Shown here in pieces: positions 43,739 to 53,446 of a stretch of 64,000 nucleotides of DNA. Origin of the DNA: Streptococcus gallolyticus (GTDB lineage Bacteria > Bacillota > Bacilli > Lactobacillales > Streptococcaceae); assembly GCA_019794795.1 (NCBI GenBank), contig JAIMFC010000006.1:62001-126000 (forward strand), read 5' to 3'. The position numbers and the translations under genes were made by a program. Numbering within the stretch: the first letter of the stretch is position 1; the number at the start of each line of letters is the position of its first letter. The notes under the pieces are model-generated. The model made no database searches. It was not told where the DNA came from and saw only the letters and a list, made by a program, of their open reading frames with translations.

Positions 43739-43776
43739 GTAGGTGAAAATCATGAAAGTTCAATGTATTATATATT

Positions 43777-44070
43777 TTGTTTGATTGTATGGCAGATACA
43801 GAAGCTGTATATCTCCATTATTTTGCAACTGCAGATTCTGGATTAGCTGAGGTACTTCGAGCTAATCCTATTAAAATGCTAGTTTATTATGATAAAAATC
43901 TTATACCTATACGTAGATATAGTGGTTTAGATTTTTTCAATCAGGATGAGTTAGATTCTTATAATGCTCAATCAAAAGTAAAATGGCGCTTGGAAGCAGT
44001 TCAGAGTATTGATTTCGGTTCTGTAAAGGAGCGGTTGATTGGTGAACTAGAGGATTTACTTACGAAATAA
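43777..44070 (+). CDS. Hypothetical protein or fragment
   Basis: Up to 97 residues from a TTG, with no convincing ribosome site. Nothing recognised. The composition (DTEAVYLHYFATADSGLAEV, then YYDKNLIPIRRYSG) looks like real protein rather than noise, and the frame may be the 3' remnant of a longer gene whose start was lost at the junction near 43740. Low confidence that it is expressed. Confidence 0.35.
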   Translation: MFDCMADTEAVYLHYFATADSGLAEVLRANPIKMLVYYDKNLIPIRRYSGLDFFNQDELDSYNAQSKVKWRLEAVQSIDFGSVKERLIGELEDLLTK

Positions 44071-44153
44071 TTTTTTTATAACTTCCGTTCCACAGTATTA
44101 TTCCAAAATCACCTTAACTCTCTTTCGTCTATTAGTATAGAAGGAAGCTCTCA

Positions 44154-44550
44154 GCACATGTGGAGACGGTATCACTGCTTGTACGAGATGATTCATCATC
44201 GAAGTAAAAGCAGATGTTCTGCCCATGCGATAGCTGTCGCAGAACATAGTGATGCGGTAACAGCGAACCGTCGAGTGTGTTGCTCTATTGTCCAAACTGG
44301 ATGTCGATCATCATATTAACATTGAAATTGATGAAGAAGATCTCAAAGAGATCAATGTAAAAAAGGAAGCAACTTATCCAGAAATCAAAGACTATGTTTT
44401 GAAAAAGTATGGATTTAAAGTTTCTAGTCTCTATATTGCACAAGTAAAACGTCAGTTTGGTTTGGTTGAGCGAGAGAGTTTAATAAAGTAGAAGGTGAGC
44501 AACGTGTTCCAACTTGTCCACCTGAAAAGGCCAAGGCAATTAATAAATAG
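44154..44550 (+). pseudogene. rlmD-tail-like remnants, copies C and D
   Basis: Two more rlmD/rumA C-terminal-type sequences. At 44154 the frame reads AHVETVSLLVRDD. At ~44253 it reads TVECVALLSKLDVDHH and continues through a longer tail (INIEIDEEDLKEINVKKEAT, then YIAQVKRQFGLVERE) of the kind found after HVETVVLLS in many Firmicutes. The tail then needs a 2-bp shift at a GAGAGAG run (about 44469-44476) to continue as FNKVEGEQRVPTCPPEKAKA to the TAG at 44548. So it is frameshifted and its 5' part is gone. It marks old serine-recombinase insertion junctions. Confidence 0.65.
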
Positions 44551-44581
44551 TGTTGCTAGTTATTGCTAGCAACACTATTTT
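44549..44581 (+). terminator. Terminator after the rlmD-tail remnant
   Basis: AGTGTTGCTAG / CTAGCAACACT perfect stem with a 5-nt loop, followed by ATTTTT. Confidence 0.85.
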
Positions 44582-44600
44582 TAGAAGGAGAAAAAATCAA

Positions 44601-44678
44601 ATGTTATTGAAATTAAATTCTAATTCACCGATTTTTCGATATATTGCGCCGATTAAAAAAGATGAATATGAATTCTGA
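44601..44678 (+). CDS. Possible 25-residue peptide
   Basis: ATG at 44601 follows AGAAGGAG by 10 nt and opens a 25-codon frame (MLLKLNSNSPIFRYIAPIKK at the N-terminus). Nothing recognised. It may be the 5' stub of a lost gene. Confidence 0.25.
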   Translation: MLLKLNSNSPIFRYIAPIKKDEYEF

Positions 44679-44771
44679 ATAGAAATGTTGAAAATAAGCG
44701 TCGTGTAAAAATGTGATTGACTATGGAAAAAGTCCCTAAAAACTTGACACCATCTGAGCTGTGTTCGCTCA

Positions 44772-44800
44772 TTGACAATTTCATATGAGAGATGTATAAT
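44772..44800 (+). promoter_or_regulatory. Perfect consensus sigma-A promoter
   Basis: TTGACA at 44772-44777 and TATAAT at 44795-44800 with a 17-nt spacer, matching the consensus at every position. It precedes a dead surface-protein gene. Confidence 0.85.
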
Positions 44801-44826
44801 GCAATTGATAGGGGATACCGGGTACT

Positions 44827-46339
44827 ATGAATAAGAATTTAACAAATTTAAGGTATTTACTTTAGTTATGTTACTAACTGTAATCATGGTTTTTGTTAAT
44901 GTGATGCAAGTAAATGCAGAAGGAATTTTGTGTGCTAAAGGTGAAGAGGTTAACAACAAAATAGAGGGGGTTATTGTTTCTCACACGAAGAAAGATTATA
45001 ATGGTGCGTCTGACAATTGACAGGTCAACAATTATCAATATGTATTTTGGGCAATGTCAGGCACAATTAACAACGAAGTGGGAGACATTAGAGAAGGCGA
45101 TTATTTCACTGTAAAACTGGATGAGAGACTTCGACCTAACGGAATTGTAGATGAGGATATTGTTTCTGCGCCAATACTGTATTTGACATGTGAGGATGGT
45201 GGAAATGAATTTTTGCTCGCTGTTCCTGATTATAACAAATCAACAAAAACGATACGATATATTTTTACCAAAAATATTGAGAACGTGAAAAAGACGGATT
45301 TTAAGTTGACTTTTGCGGATTATCCTGATCTTAATAAGGCAACTGATAACGGCACTTATACTTTTACGAGTTCATATGCCGGTAAGGAGTATTCATACAG
45401 CAGGAGCAATAGGTAAAAAAGATGTAAATAGTCTTACCATGAACAAATGTGAATATAAAAGAAGACGGTGTAAACGCTAACTATGTTCACAGGGTATATG
45501 CAAGATTTTATAATTTAGAAAATGACGATGAGATTAAAATTTCATGGACAGGAAGCTCAGTTTTTACTGATTCAACCAGCTTTAAAATTTACGGCGTGTC
45601 TGAAGCCTTTGTGGATAGTTACGGAGTGGATGTAAATAAGCTGGAGGATGTAACTGATAAATTCGTAAAAAAGTATAAGGCAAAGTTCGGTGAATTGGGA
45701 TATGAGAATTTCCTGGTCAAACTGAAAAACGATTTTAAAGTTGAAGAAGGAACCACATCTCACGTAGGATTTAACCTTAACGAAAAAGGGAGCGGAGTTA
45801 CAACCAGTCTGTTAAAAGACTACTTGACTGCTGCGGCTAATGCGGTAAAGAATAAGGAACCGATTCCGTGTAGAGAGGTACGTCAACTCGAAATTACAAA
45901 AGTGGATTCTAAAAGTAATATGGGATTGGCAAATGCAACATTTGATTTATTCTTGGTAAAAGACGGCTCTGCTCAGGATAAACCTATAAAAACTGTGACA
46001 ACAGGGACTGACGGTAAGGCTATAATTGATGAGCAGGATTATGACAAAGAGTATATATTGGTTGAAACAAAGGCTCCTAACGGATATGTTTTAAATAAGG
46101 AACCTGTAAAAGTTAATGTAAAAGATTTGGATGAGGGTGAAGCCGTTATAAAGCTTTCTGTTAAAAATGATAAGGATAACAAAACTAATCCTCCTGCAAA
46201 TGTTCCTACGGGAGTTAAGAAATATAAAGCTCCGGAAACCGGAGATAGCTCCAACATTAGTTTTTACTTGGTGACAGGCGTTGTTGTCTTGATTAGGTTG
46301 CTTGGATTGATTAGTAAGAACCATAGAAAGAATAATTGA
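44827..46339 (+). pseudogene. Cna-type LPXTG-like surface protein, inactivated
   Basis: Remains of a collagen-adhesin-like surface protein. The signal peptide (FTLVMLLTVIMVFVNVMQ) is out of frame with the first ATG. A TGA interrupts the collagen-binding-like domain near 45018 (KDYNGASDN-stop-QVNNYQ). Frameshifts occur near 45400 and 45440. The last 296 codons encode the domain end, a Cna-B repeat (LEITKVDSKSNMGLANATFD..ETKAPNGYVLN) and a sorting-like APETG with hydrophobic segment. At least four lesions, so no anchored protein can be made. Composition differs from neighbours, consistent with transfer from another Firmicute. Confidence 0.85.
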
Positions 46340-46467
46340 TTAGTCAGATGAATTAGAATGGCTTACATATAGCTATCTCTATATTGTAGTGTAGTTAGAG
46401 ACAAAATCAAAGCACTTCAAGCAAATACTTGGAGTACTTTTTGATAGATGAAAGCAGGAGGTTGTAT

Positions 46468-47187
46468 ATGAAGAAGAACTATATTTTATTAACAGCGTAT
46501 ATGATTATAATGGGAGTAGGACTTTTTATCAGTAATCATTTCTTAAATACTCCATATAATTCAACGGAGTTCAGCAGGAAGTTTTTGCCGTTTATGTTTA
46601 TATTAGCGGTATTGGTTTTGTACTACGGCATAAAAAATAAAAATGAAGTAACCTTGCACTCAGAAAGCAAGCCGAGCTATGTATTTTCAGCACTTTTGTT
46701 CATCCCTGTAGTAGGGTTTGGACTATATTCAATTGTCAGAGGATTTAGTCCGGATTTAGCATTTGTTATATTGATAATAGATACTGCTTTGATTGGAATA
46801 GCTGAAGAAGGCATGTACAGAGGGATATTGCTTGGTGCAATGGCGAAGAAGATGAATCCGGCTCTTGCCATACTGCTGTCTTCAGTGCTATTTTGTGCAT
46901 TACATTTAATAAATGTTATAGGAGGTCTATCAGTCTCCGAGCTAATGGGACAACTTGGCTCAACCTTTGTTATGGGAGTGTTCTTAGGAGCTATGTATTT
47001 GGACACACGAAAAATACTGTTCCCTATAATTTTCCATTCTCTTTGGGATTACATATTGCTCAGCGGTAGCCTTGCAGAAGTTCAAATTCTGCCTATAGTA
47101 TTGATAGGGATATATGTTTTAGAGGTGGTTATTTCCCTTGTAATAATAATTAAACTTCTAAGGAAAAAAGAAAGGTTTTTCAGCTAG
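46468..47187 (+). CDS. CPBP-family intramembrane metalloprotease
   Basis: 239 residues from ATG 46468 (GGAGG 7 nt upstream). About seven membrane segments and the CPBP/CAAX-protease motifs EEGMYRG (glutamates and arginine), FCALHLIN (His) and FHSLWDY (His). Such proteins in streptococci are often linked to bacteriocin self-immunity or surface-protein processing. It follows the dead Cna-type gene and looks intact. Confidence 0.85.
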   Translation: MKKNYILLTAYMIIMGVGLFISNHFLNTPYNSTEFSRKFLPFMFILAVLVLYYGIKNKNEVTLHSESKPSYVFSALLFIPVVGFGLYSIVRGFSPDLAFVILIIDTALIGIAEEGMYRGILLGAMAKKMNPALAILLSSVLFCALHLINVIGGLSVSELMGQLGSTFVMGVFLGAMYLDTRKILFPIIFHSLWDYILLSGSLAEVQILPIVLIGIYVLEVVISLVIIIKLLRKKERFFS

Positions 47188-47272
47188 TAAGGGAATACAA
47201 TTTTATATGCTTCTCCGACATTCAGATTGGTCGAGGTGAACGAAACTTAATAAAACTGAATTCAAAGATATG

Positions 47273-47320
47273 AGGCGATAGAAATGGAGTATCATACCCC
47301 AAAATCTATCGTCTTTTCTG
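47273..47320 (+). terminator. Terminator-like hairpin
   Basis: GGCGATAGA / TCTATCGTC arms around 47274 and 47306, then TTTTC. The surrounding 47188-47390 stretch contains no gene I can support. Confidence 0.5.
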
Positions 47321-47390
47321 GTGTCCGAAGTTAAAAAGAGAGGGATGCGAAAGCGGAATGTGATTGTTTTTACCACCAATCCTCCTTATG

Positions 47391-47500
47391 AGGTAGTCGC
47401 TCTGCTAGTGAAAGCCTAGAAACCTTTGAACGAAAGCATATTGAAAAGCCTTGGAGACAAGGCTTTTTAGCTTAGGGTGGGGAAGTATCAGAGTGAGAGT
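47391..47500 (+). repeat. rlmD-3'-end-like sequence plus hairpin, copy B
   Basis: Matches copy A (42519 onward). The frame reads EVVALLVKA-stop (TAG 47417-47419) and is followed by the same AGCCTTG/CAAGGCT hairpin and T run. Left of GAGGTAGT the two copies differ completely, which marks the crossover position. A and B bracket 4.9 kb (42.5-47.4 kb). Bases 47500-47672 hold no gene I can support. Confidence 0.7.
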
Positions 47501-47672
47501 AAACGCTGAACGAGTAAGTTTTATAGCAGATTGCAATGAAACTCGTGGAATCGGAATTATGGAATACTCAAAGTCGATGGTACTAGAACGGGTGACCAGG
47601 CTAGTGAAACTGCATATAACAATTTATACTTTTGTTTGTTATAGCAATTGTACTAATTAGAAATTTAACTTT

Positions 47673-48147
47673 TCAGTCATTTTCGATTAATAACCTAGCG
47701 ATATCAGGGTGTAGCTGTCCACTGTTAACTTGTTCAATCCAACTGTTAACAGGCTTCTGAGATGAATTGTGTTCAAACCAATTAAAGGACACGAATTCAT
47801 CAATAAGTTGTTCGTGTGATTCAAGAGCGTTAAGCCTGCGTTTTAAGGATATGAGTTGTTTAAGCTGATTCTCAATGTGGAATTTTTGGTCATTAATTAA
47901 CTCTAGAATCAGTGTTTTTGTTAGGGGTTTCTCAGTCATTTTTCTCAATATTGTCCCGATTTGTTCAAGAGTTAAGCCCAAGCCTGAAAAGTACAAAATG
48001 AGATGGAGTGTTTTGACGCTTTGGTCTGAGTAATTACGGTAGTTATTGGGTAAATGGTCAGGTTCAGGCAGAAGTCCTCTTCGCTCGTAATATCGGATGG
48101 TGGAGACAGGTAGCCCCGTTGCTTTTGCTAATTCTTTGAACAGGTTA
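47673..48147 (-). pseudogene. MerR-family regulator, N-terminus removed by an IS
   Basis: On the minus strand the frame reads LFKELAKATGLPVSTIRYYE (MerR helix-turn-helix), then YSDQSVKTLHLIL and a coiled dimerisation helix (LKQLISLKRRLNALE). The first codons are replaced by the end of the IS3-family element at about 48147. No start codon is available, so the gene is broken. MerR regulators of this length respond to small molecules or stress; the ligand is unknown. Confidence 0.75.
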
Positions 48148-48205
48148 CACTAAACTAGACAGAATTTATAAAGTGTTCTACACTAAAGAAAATAGGAGAA
48201 AAATT

Positions 48206-48496
48206 ATGTCTAGAAAAATACGTCGCCAATTCTCAGATGAATTTAAACAACAAATCGTTGACCTTCACAAGGCAGGTATGAAACGAAGTGAGCTTATCAA
48301 AGAATATGAGTTAACCCCATCAACCTTCGATAAGTGGGTACGTCAGGCAAAAACAACTGGTTCCTTTAAAACTATTGATAATCTTACAGATGAGTAGCGT
48401 GAGCTGATTGAGCTCCGAAAGCGTAATAAAGAACTCGAAATGCAGCTAGATATCCTAAAGCAAGCGGCAGTGATTATGGCACGAAAAGAGAAGTAA
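48206..48496 (+). pseudogene. IS3-family OrfA with premature stop
   Basis: 96 codons starting SRKIRRQFSDEFKQQIVDLH, a helix-turn-helix transposase subunit. TAG at 48395-48397 interrupts it (NLTDE-stop-RELIELRK), where one base change from CAG or similar would restore the leucine-zipper-like C-terminus (ELEMQLDILKQAAVIM). RBS AGGAG. Confidence 0.8.
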
Positions 48497-49307
48497 TCAC
48501 TGCTAACAAAGACAAATATAGTATTTCAGCCATGTGTCGGTGGTTGGGTATTCCTCGTTCTAGCTATTACTACAAAGCTGTGGAATCCGTATCTGATACC
48601 GATCTCGAGGATAGGAGAAGATAGGAGAAGATAGGATTAGAACTCTTTTCAAAGAAAATAAATCCAGATACGGTGCCAGGAAACTCAAACAGCTTCTTGG
48701 ATTAGAGGGAGCTACTGTCTCTCGTCGTCGGATTCGCCATATCATGAAGATTTCTGTTTACCAAAAGGCTGCCTTCAAACCGCATGCTAAAGGGAAGAAT
48801 GAAGCACCAGTTCCGAATTTCCTAGAGAGACAGTTTAACCAGCAAAAACCATTGGAAACCCTTGTGACAGACTTAACCTATGTTCGTGTTGCCAACCGTT
48901 GGGCTTATGTTTGTTGGATTCTTGACCTCTTCAATCGTGAAACCATTGGCCTTTCCCTTGGTTGGCACAAGACTGCTGACTTGGTCAAAGAAGCCATTCA
49001 AAGCATTCCCTACGCTCTGACCAAGGTCAAACTCTTCCATTCTGATCGTGGTAAGGAGTTTGATAATGCCTTGATTGATGAGATGTTAGAAGCCTTTGGT
49101 ATCACACGTTTGCTGAGTCAAGCGGGTTGTCCTTATGACAATGCGGTCGCTGAGAACACTTACAAAGCCTTTAAACTGGAATTTATCAACCAAGAAACAT
49201 TTCATTCACTGGAAGAACTGACCATCAAAACAAAAGAGTATGTCCATTGGTGGAACTATCATCGAATCCATGGCAGTCTTAACTACCAAACGCAAATGAC
49301 TCTTTGA
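48493..49307 (+). pseudogene. IS3-family OrfB (DDE transposase) with 10-bp tandem duplication
   Basis: The N-terminal part (KYSISAMCRWLGIPRSSYYY) is shifted out of frame by a tandem 10-bp duplication at 48611-48630 (ATAGGAGAAG twice). The rest contains the catalytic core: Asp in LVTDLTYVR, Asp in FHSDRGKEF and Glu in NAVAENTYKAFK. One 10-bp deletion would restore the frame. Confidence 0.85.
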
Positions 49308-49354
49308 TGGATTGCCTAACGAAATACACTTTATAAATTTTGTTCAGAAAAGTA

Positions 49355-50163
49355 TTGCCTTTTCACTTTCTTCCTTGGCACAGGATGAGTCACGTTCCAT
49401 TTCAGAGAATGCGACGTGGGGAATTCGTAAGAAGTTTGAACGTGGTGAGGTTCGTGTTAATACCACAAAGTTCATGTGTTATGACAAGGATGAGAATGGT
49501 AAGCTTATCGTTAATCCTCAGCAAGCTGAAACGGTTAAATTCATATACGAGAAATTCTTAGAAGGATATAGTCCTGAATCCATTGCTAAGGATTTGAATG
49601 ACAATGAAATACCTGGTTGGACAGGAAAGGCAAATTGGTATCCAAGTGCTATACAGAAAATGCTTCAAAATGAAAAGTACAAGGGTGATGCCTTATTACA
49701 AAAGACTTTTACCGTTGATTTTCTGACTAAGAAACGAGTTCAAAATGATGGTCAGGTTAACCAATACTATGTAGAAAATAGCCATGAAGCTATTATTGAC
49801 AAAGACAAATGGGAATTAGTACAGTTGGAATTGACAAGGAGGAAAGACTTTCGAGAAGAACATCAACTGAAAGCTTACATCATGCAAAATGACGATAATC
49901 CTTTTACAACTAAGGTGTTCTGTGCAGAATGTGGTTCAGCCTTTGGACGAAAGAACTGGACCACAAGTTGAGGTAAACGCAAGGTTTGGCAATGTAACAA
50001 CCGATATAGGGTCAAAGGACAGATTGGCTGTCAGAATAACCATATTGATGAAGAGACGTTAGAGAAAGCCGTAGTAATGGCTGTAGAACTATTGAGTGAG
50101 AACGTAGATCTATTGCATGGGAAGTGGAATAAGATTATAGACGAAAATCGTCTTGTGATATAA
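49355..50163 (+). pseudogene. Serine recombinase remnant
   Basis: Internal part of a second large serine recombinase (SLAQDESRSISENATWGIRKK, the Recombinase domain, then CAECGSAFGRKNW of the zinc ribbon). The catalytic domain is missing, cut off at the IS end. An in-frame TGA at 49969-49971 interrupts the zinc ribbon, and the tail ends early at 50163. It indicates an older resident element independent of the ICE integrase at 40765. Bases 50164-50314 contain no gene. Confidence 0.88.
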
Positions 50164-50314
50164 AATAGCAAAGGAATTGATTTGTATGAACGCAATCACA
50201 GCTCACAGCTCACGCTGATTATGTAATCGGACGTGTTTTTTGTCAACCCCTAAAACAGGCTTTTTCACGTTTTTGTGAGGAGGCTATTTATTTTATCAAT
50301 AATTTCGAGGTGCT

Positions 50315-52184
50315 ATGATGGAGCGTTTTGAAATTATTGATAAAATAGGGAGTTCCTTCTATTCTTCTAATCTTGAAAATGGGGAATTTAGCTATTCTAA
50401 AGGCTTGAAATCTATAGGTAAATCTATCTCTGATTATAGAAACAGCAATCCAAAGAAAAAACACAACTACTTAGATATTCGTTTTGAGAATGACCGACTA
50501 ATTATTTTAGTAGAAACTAAAAATAGATTTGATAATTGGGATAAGACTGAAATTCAACAACAACTACAAGAGTACGTAAAGTATGAAAAGGTATATTCTG
50601 ATAGAAAAATCGTTGCTATTTTAGCTGAAACAGAAGGTAATAATGTTTGGACATGGTACGGTCAATCAGTTATTATTGATGACGAACACGTAGCTACCAA
50701 CTTATCAACAATTCTGTCATTTGAAGAATATGAAGAATTATGCTTTGGCAAAGTAAATGACAAGCTAAAAGTGGTAGATTCAATTAAAGTATTGAATGAG
50801 TTACTGCATTCTGATGGAATCACTGAGAAATTACGTAGCCAATTTGTAGGAACTTGTTTATGAAGGAATTAAACCAACTAAAGATAAATCTGGAAAAGAG
50901 TTAAAACCAGAACAAGTTATACTAAAAAATATCAAAGAAATTTTGGAAGGCTTACTTTCTCAAGGAGGAGACTTAAATAAAGTTGGGAAATTAGCAATAC
51001 TCAATAACAAAGTTTTGGAAGACCAAGATGTAACAAGTCTTAGCTATCAGGAATTAAAATCCTTATTAGCTTATATAGACAACAACATTGTTCCGTATAT
51101 CAATGACAAAAATACAGCAGGTCAGGATTTATTAAATCTATTCTTTACAACTTTTAACAAATATGTAGGAAAATCAGATAAAAATCAAGCTTTTACCCCA
51201 GACCATATTTGTGATTTTATGAGTAAAGTTGTCAATGTTAATAAAAATTCTCGTGTACTTGACCCCTGTTGCGGTAGCGGTGCTTTCCTAGTTAGAGCCA
51301 TGACAGATGCTATGGATGATTGCAACACAGAGAACGAACGTGATACTGTTAAGAAAAGTCAAATTTTTGGTATAGAATATGAAGATGGAGCATTCGGTCT
51401 ATCTTCAACAAATATGTTGATACATGGAGATGGTAACTCAAATATTATTCAGGATTCTATGTTTAATAAGGGGAAATGGATTACAGATGCAAACATAGAT
51501 GTTATTCTTATGAACCCGCCATATAATGCTACCAAAAAGAGTTGTGACCCTGAATATACAAAAAAATGGGCTTCCAAAGTTACACAAGACCCTTCAAAAG
51601 GACTTCATTTTGTCGAGTGGGTCGCTCGGCAAGTAACTGGTCAAGGCGAAGATAAGACCGTTAAGAATAAAACTGCCAAAATCGCTGTTTTACTTCCCAT
51701 GCAAGCTGCTATTGGCAATAGCAAAGAAACTAAATTATTTAAGAAAAAGATGCTTGAAAAATATACTTTAGAGGCTGTCTTTTCTTTACCTGATGAAATG
51801 TTCTATCCCGGTGCTTCAGCTGTTGCTTGCTGTATGATATTTGATTTATCTCAAAATCATACTAAATCTGATAAGGATACCTTCTTTGGGTATTTTAAAG
51901 ATGATAATTTTATCAAAAGGAAAGGCTTAGGTCGTGTTGAGAAAGTTGATAGCAACGGTGATAGCTTATGGGAACAAGTAAAATCCAATTGGCTATCATT
52001 GTATAGAAATAAGCGTGAAGTGGCTGGTCTATCTGTTATGAAAAAAGTTGGATATGAAGATGAATGGCTTGCAGAAGCCTATATGGAAACCGATTATTCA
52101 ACACTTAACTCTGATGATTTTCAACGAACTATAAATCATTATCTATCTTTCTTGGTTAAAGAAGGAGAATGTGGCAATGATTGA
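50315..52184 (+). pseudogene. Restriction-modification N6-adenine methylase subunit, frameshifted
   Basis: Two frames form one gene. Codons 50315-50863 encode an HsdR_N-like nuclease-type N-terminus (LDIRFENDRLIILVETKNRF). The frame then breaks at about 50858 and resumes in another frame as YEGIKPTKDKSGKELKPEQV through the methylase: motif I DPCCGSGAFLVRAM and motif IV ILMNPPYN. The product should be a bifunctional nuclease-methylase of the BcgI-like/type IIB-IIG kind. As it stands, the methylase half could be made only by internal initiation (for example near 50943). The nearby gap suggests loss of a few codons as well as the shift. Confidence 0.8.
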
Positions 52185-53062
52185 TACTCGAGATTGGGAA
52201 TTTTTTGATTTTTCTGATGGCTCTGTGGGATTTGCTTATTACCAAGATAAACCATTTACTTGTAGCCATAGTGTTAACCCTCTATATCGAATAGATGGAG
52301 ATTTCAATAAATTTACAGCCCTATTCATTGCAACAGTAATAATGCACGATAGGTACAGATGGGGATATGGACGAAAATGGCGTCCAAAAAGAATGAAATA
52401 CTCCAGATTAAAACTTCCTATTCAAAAAGAGGCCAATGGAGAACCTATTCTTGATGTAAGTAAACGATACTCCGATTCTGGTTTTATACCAGATTGGGAT
52501 TTTATGGAAAACTTCATCAAATCACTAAAGTATAAACTGCCTGAAACTAAAAGAAACACTTATGTTGATATTTCTTCCCAAAACTGGGTTTCATTTACAT
52601 TAGAAGAACTAGGTATTGAGATATACAAAGCTAAAGCCCATACAAAAATTGATATGGATTTTTCTAAAAATCGAAAACCAAGTAAATTACCATTTGTCAG
52701 TAGAACAGAATTAAATAATTCTATAGATGGCTGGATTTCAAAAGATGAGGAAAATGGTATCGAAAAAGGCAATGCACTTGTGATAGGCGATACGACATCA
52801 ACTGTTTCTTATCAACCTAATCCTTTTGTTGCGGGTGACCACATTGTTGTAATTAGGGCAAATTGGTTAAATAAATATACGGGGCTATTTATTCAAACTC
52901 TACTGAATCAAGAAAGATATAGATATTCATACGGAAGAGCATTTAAGATGGATTTAATTAAAAAAAACAAAATTATTGTTACCAGTAAATCACAATAAAG
53001 AAGTTGATTGGAGATGGATTGAAAATTATACCCAAACTTTACCATATTCAGAAAATATCTAA
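52177..53062 (+). pseudogene. Specificity (S) subunit of the R-M locus, truncated and frameshifted
   Basis: Starts at ATG 52177 inside the methylase 3' end. It contains the end of a first target-recognition domain (GYGRKWRPKRMKYSRLKLPI) and a second (SYGRAFKMDLIKK). The two repeated R[YW]GYGR/YSYGR motifs show the two-TRD design of an S subunit, but the first TRD lacks its N-terminal half. A one-base shift near 52977 truncates the last 29 codons, which continue in another frame as LPVNHNKEVDWRWIENYTQ to the TAA at 53060-53062. Specificity is likely lost. Confidence 0.75.
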
Positions 53063-53071
53063 ATACCAAAA

Positions 53072-53103
53072 GACGATTTCCTAGTTTGGAAGTCGCCTTT
53101 TTT
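53072..53103 (+). terminator. Terminator after the R-M locus
   Basis: Imperfect stem GACGATTTCC / GGAAGTCGCC followed by TTTTTT. Confidence 0.6.
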
Positions 53104-53236
53104 GATGTTGTCGAAATACTACATATTGTGGTTGGTGTAAACTGATATATAGTTCCCAAACCAAATATGCCATCTTTCATCTCAAAACGGAGCAGTTATA
53201 TCAATGTGATGTGACCGCTTTTTCCTTGTTCTGTGG

Positions 53237-53446
53237 TATAATGATGACAATATGTTCGAGTGGTTGCAGCTACTTTTGACCCCTTTTGCTCCCATGCACT
53301 CATTAGCGACAGTCAGATAATAGAGCCGATAATGCTTTATTATCTGACTTAGTGAGAAGTTTAGGCAATCCACCCGTGGTGGTTGCCGTAGAAAATGGCG
53401 CAATTTTCTTGCCCATTTTCTTAACTTATTGAAAGGAAAATGAAAA
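53237..53446 (+). promoter_or_regulatory. Promoter and structured leader of the HAD gene
   Basis: Extended -10 TGGTATAAT (hexamer 53237-53242) and a leader of about 200 nt. The leader contains a perfect 11-bp hairpin AGTCAGATAAT/ATTATCTGACT (53311-53349) and a second GGCAATCCACC/GGTGGTTGCC hairpin (53364-53387). Neither has a T run, so they are not simple terminators. I do not recognise a known riboswitch class. The rest of 53104-53236 shows no gene. Confidence 0.5.

Larger units (their letters stand above)
48148..49354 (+). mobile_element. IS3-family insertion sequence, inactivated
   Basis: About 1.2 kb bounded by imperfect ~28-bp inverted repeats (left about 48148-48176, with AATTTATAAAGTGT; right about 49325-49354). 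Carries orfA and orfB of the IS3 type, both damaged. It cuts a MerR gene on the left and a serine-recombinase remnant on the right; the exact ends are estimates. Confidence 0.8.

Noticed and set aside
44098..44295. A 65-codon reverse-strand frame.
   Set aside because: It lies antisense to the rlmD-tail-like remnants, and its apparent content is explained by those sequences.
47451..47660. A 69-codon forward frame.
   Set aside because: It starts inside the hairpin of repeat copy B and has no ribosome site or recognisable protein.
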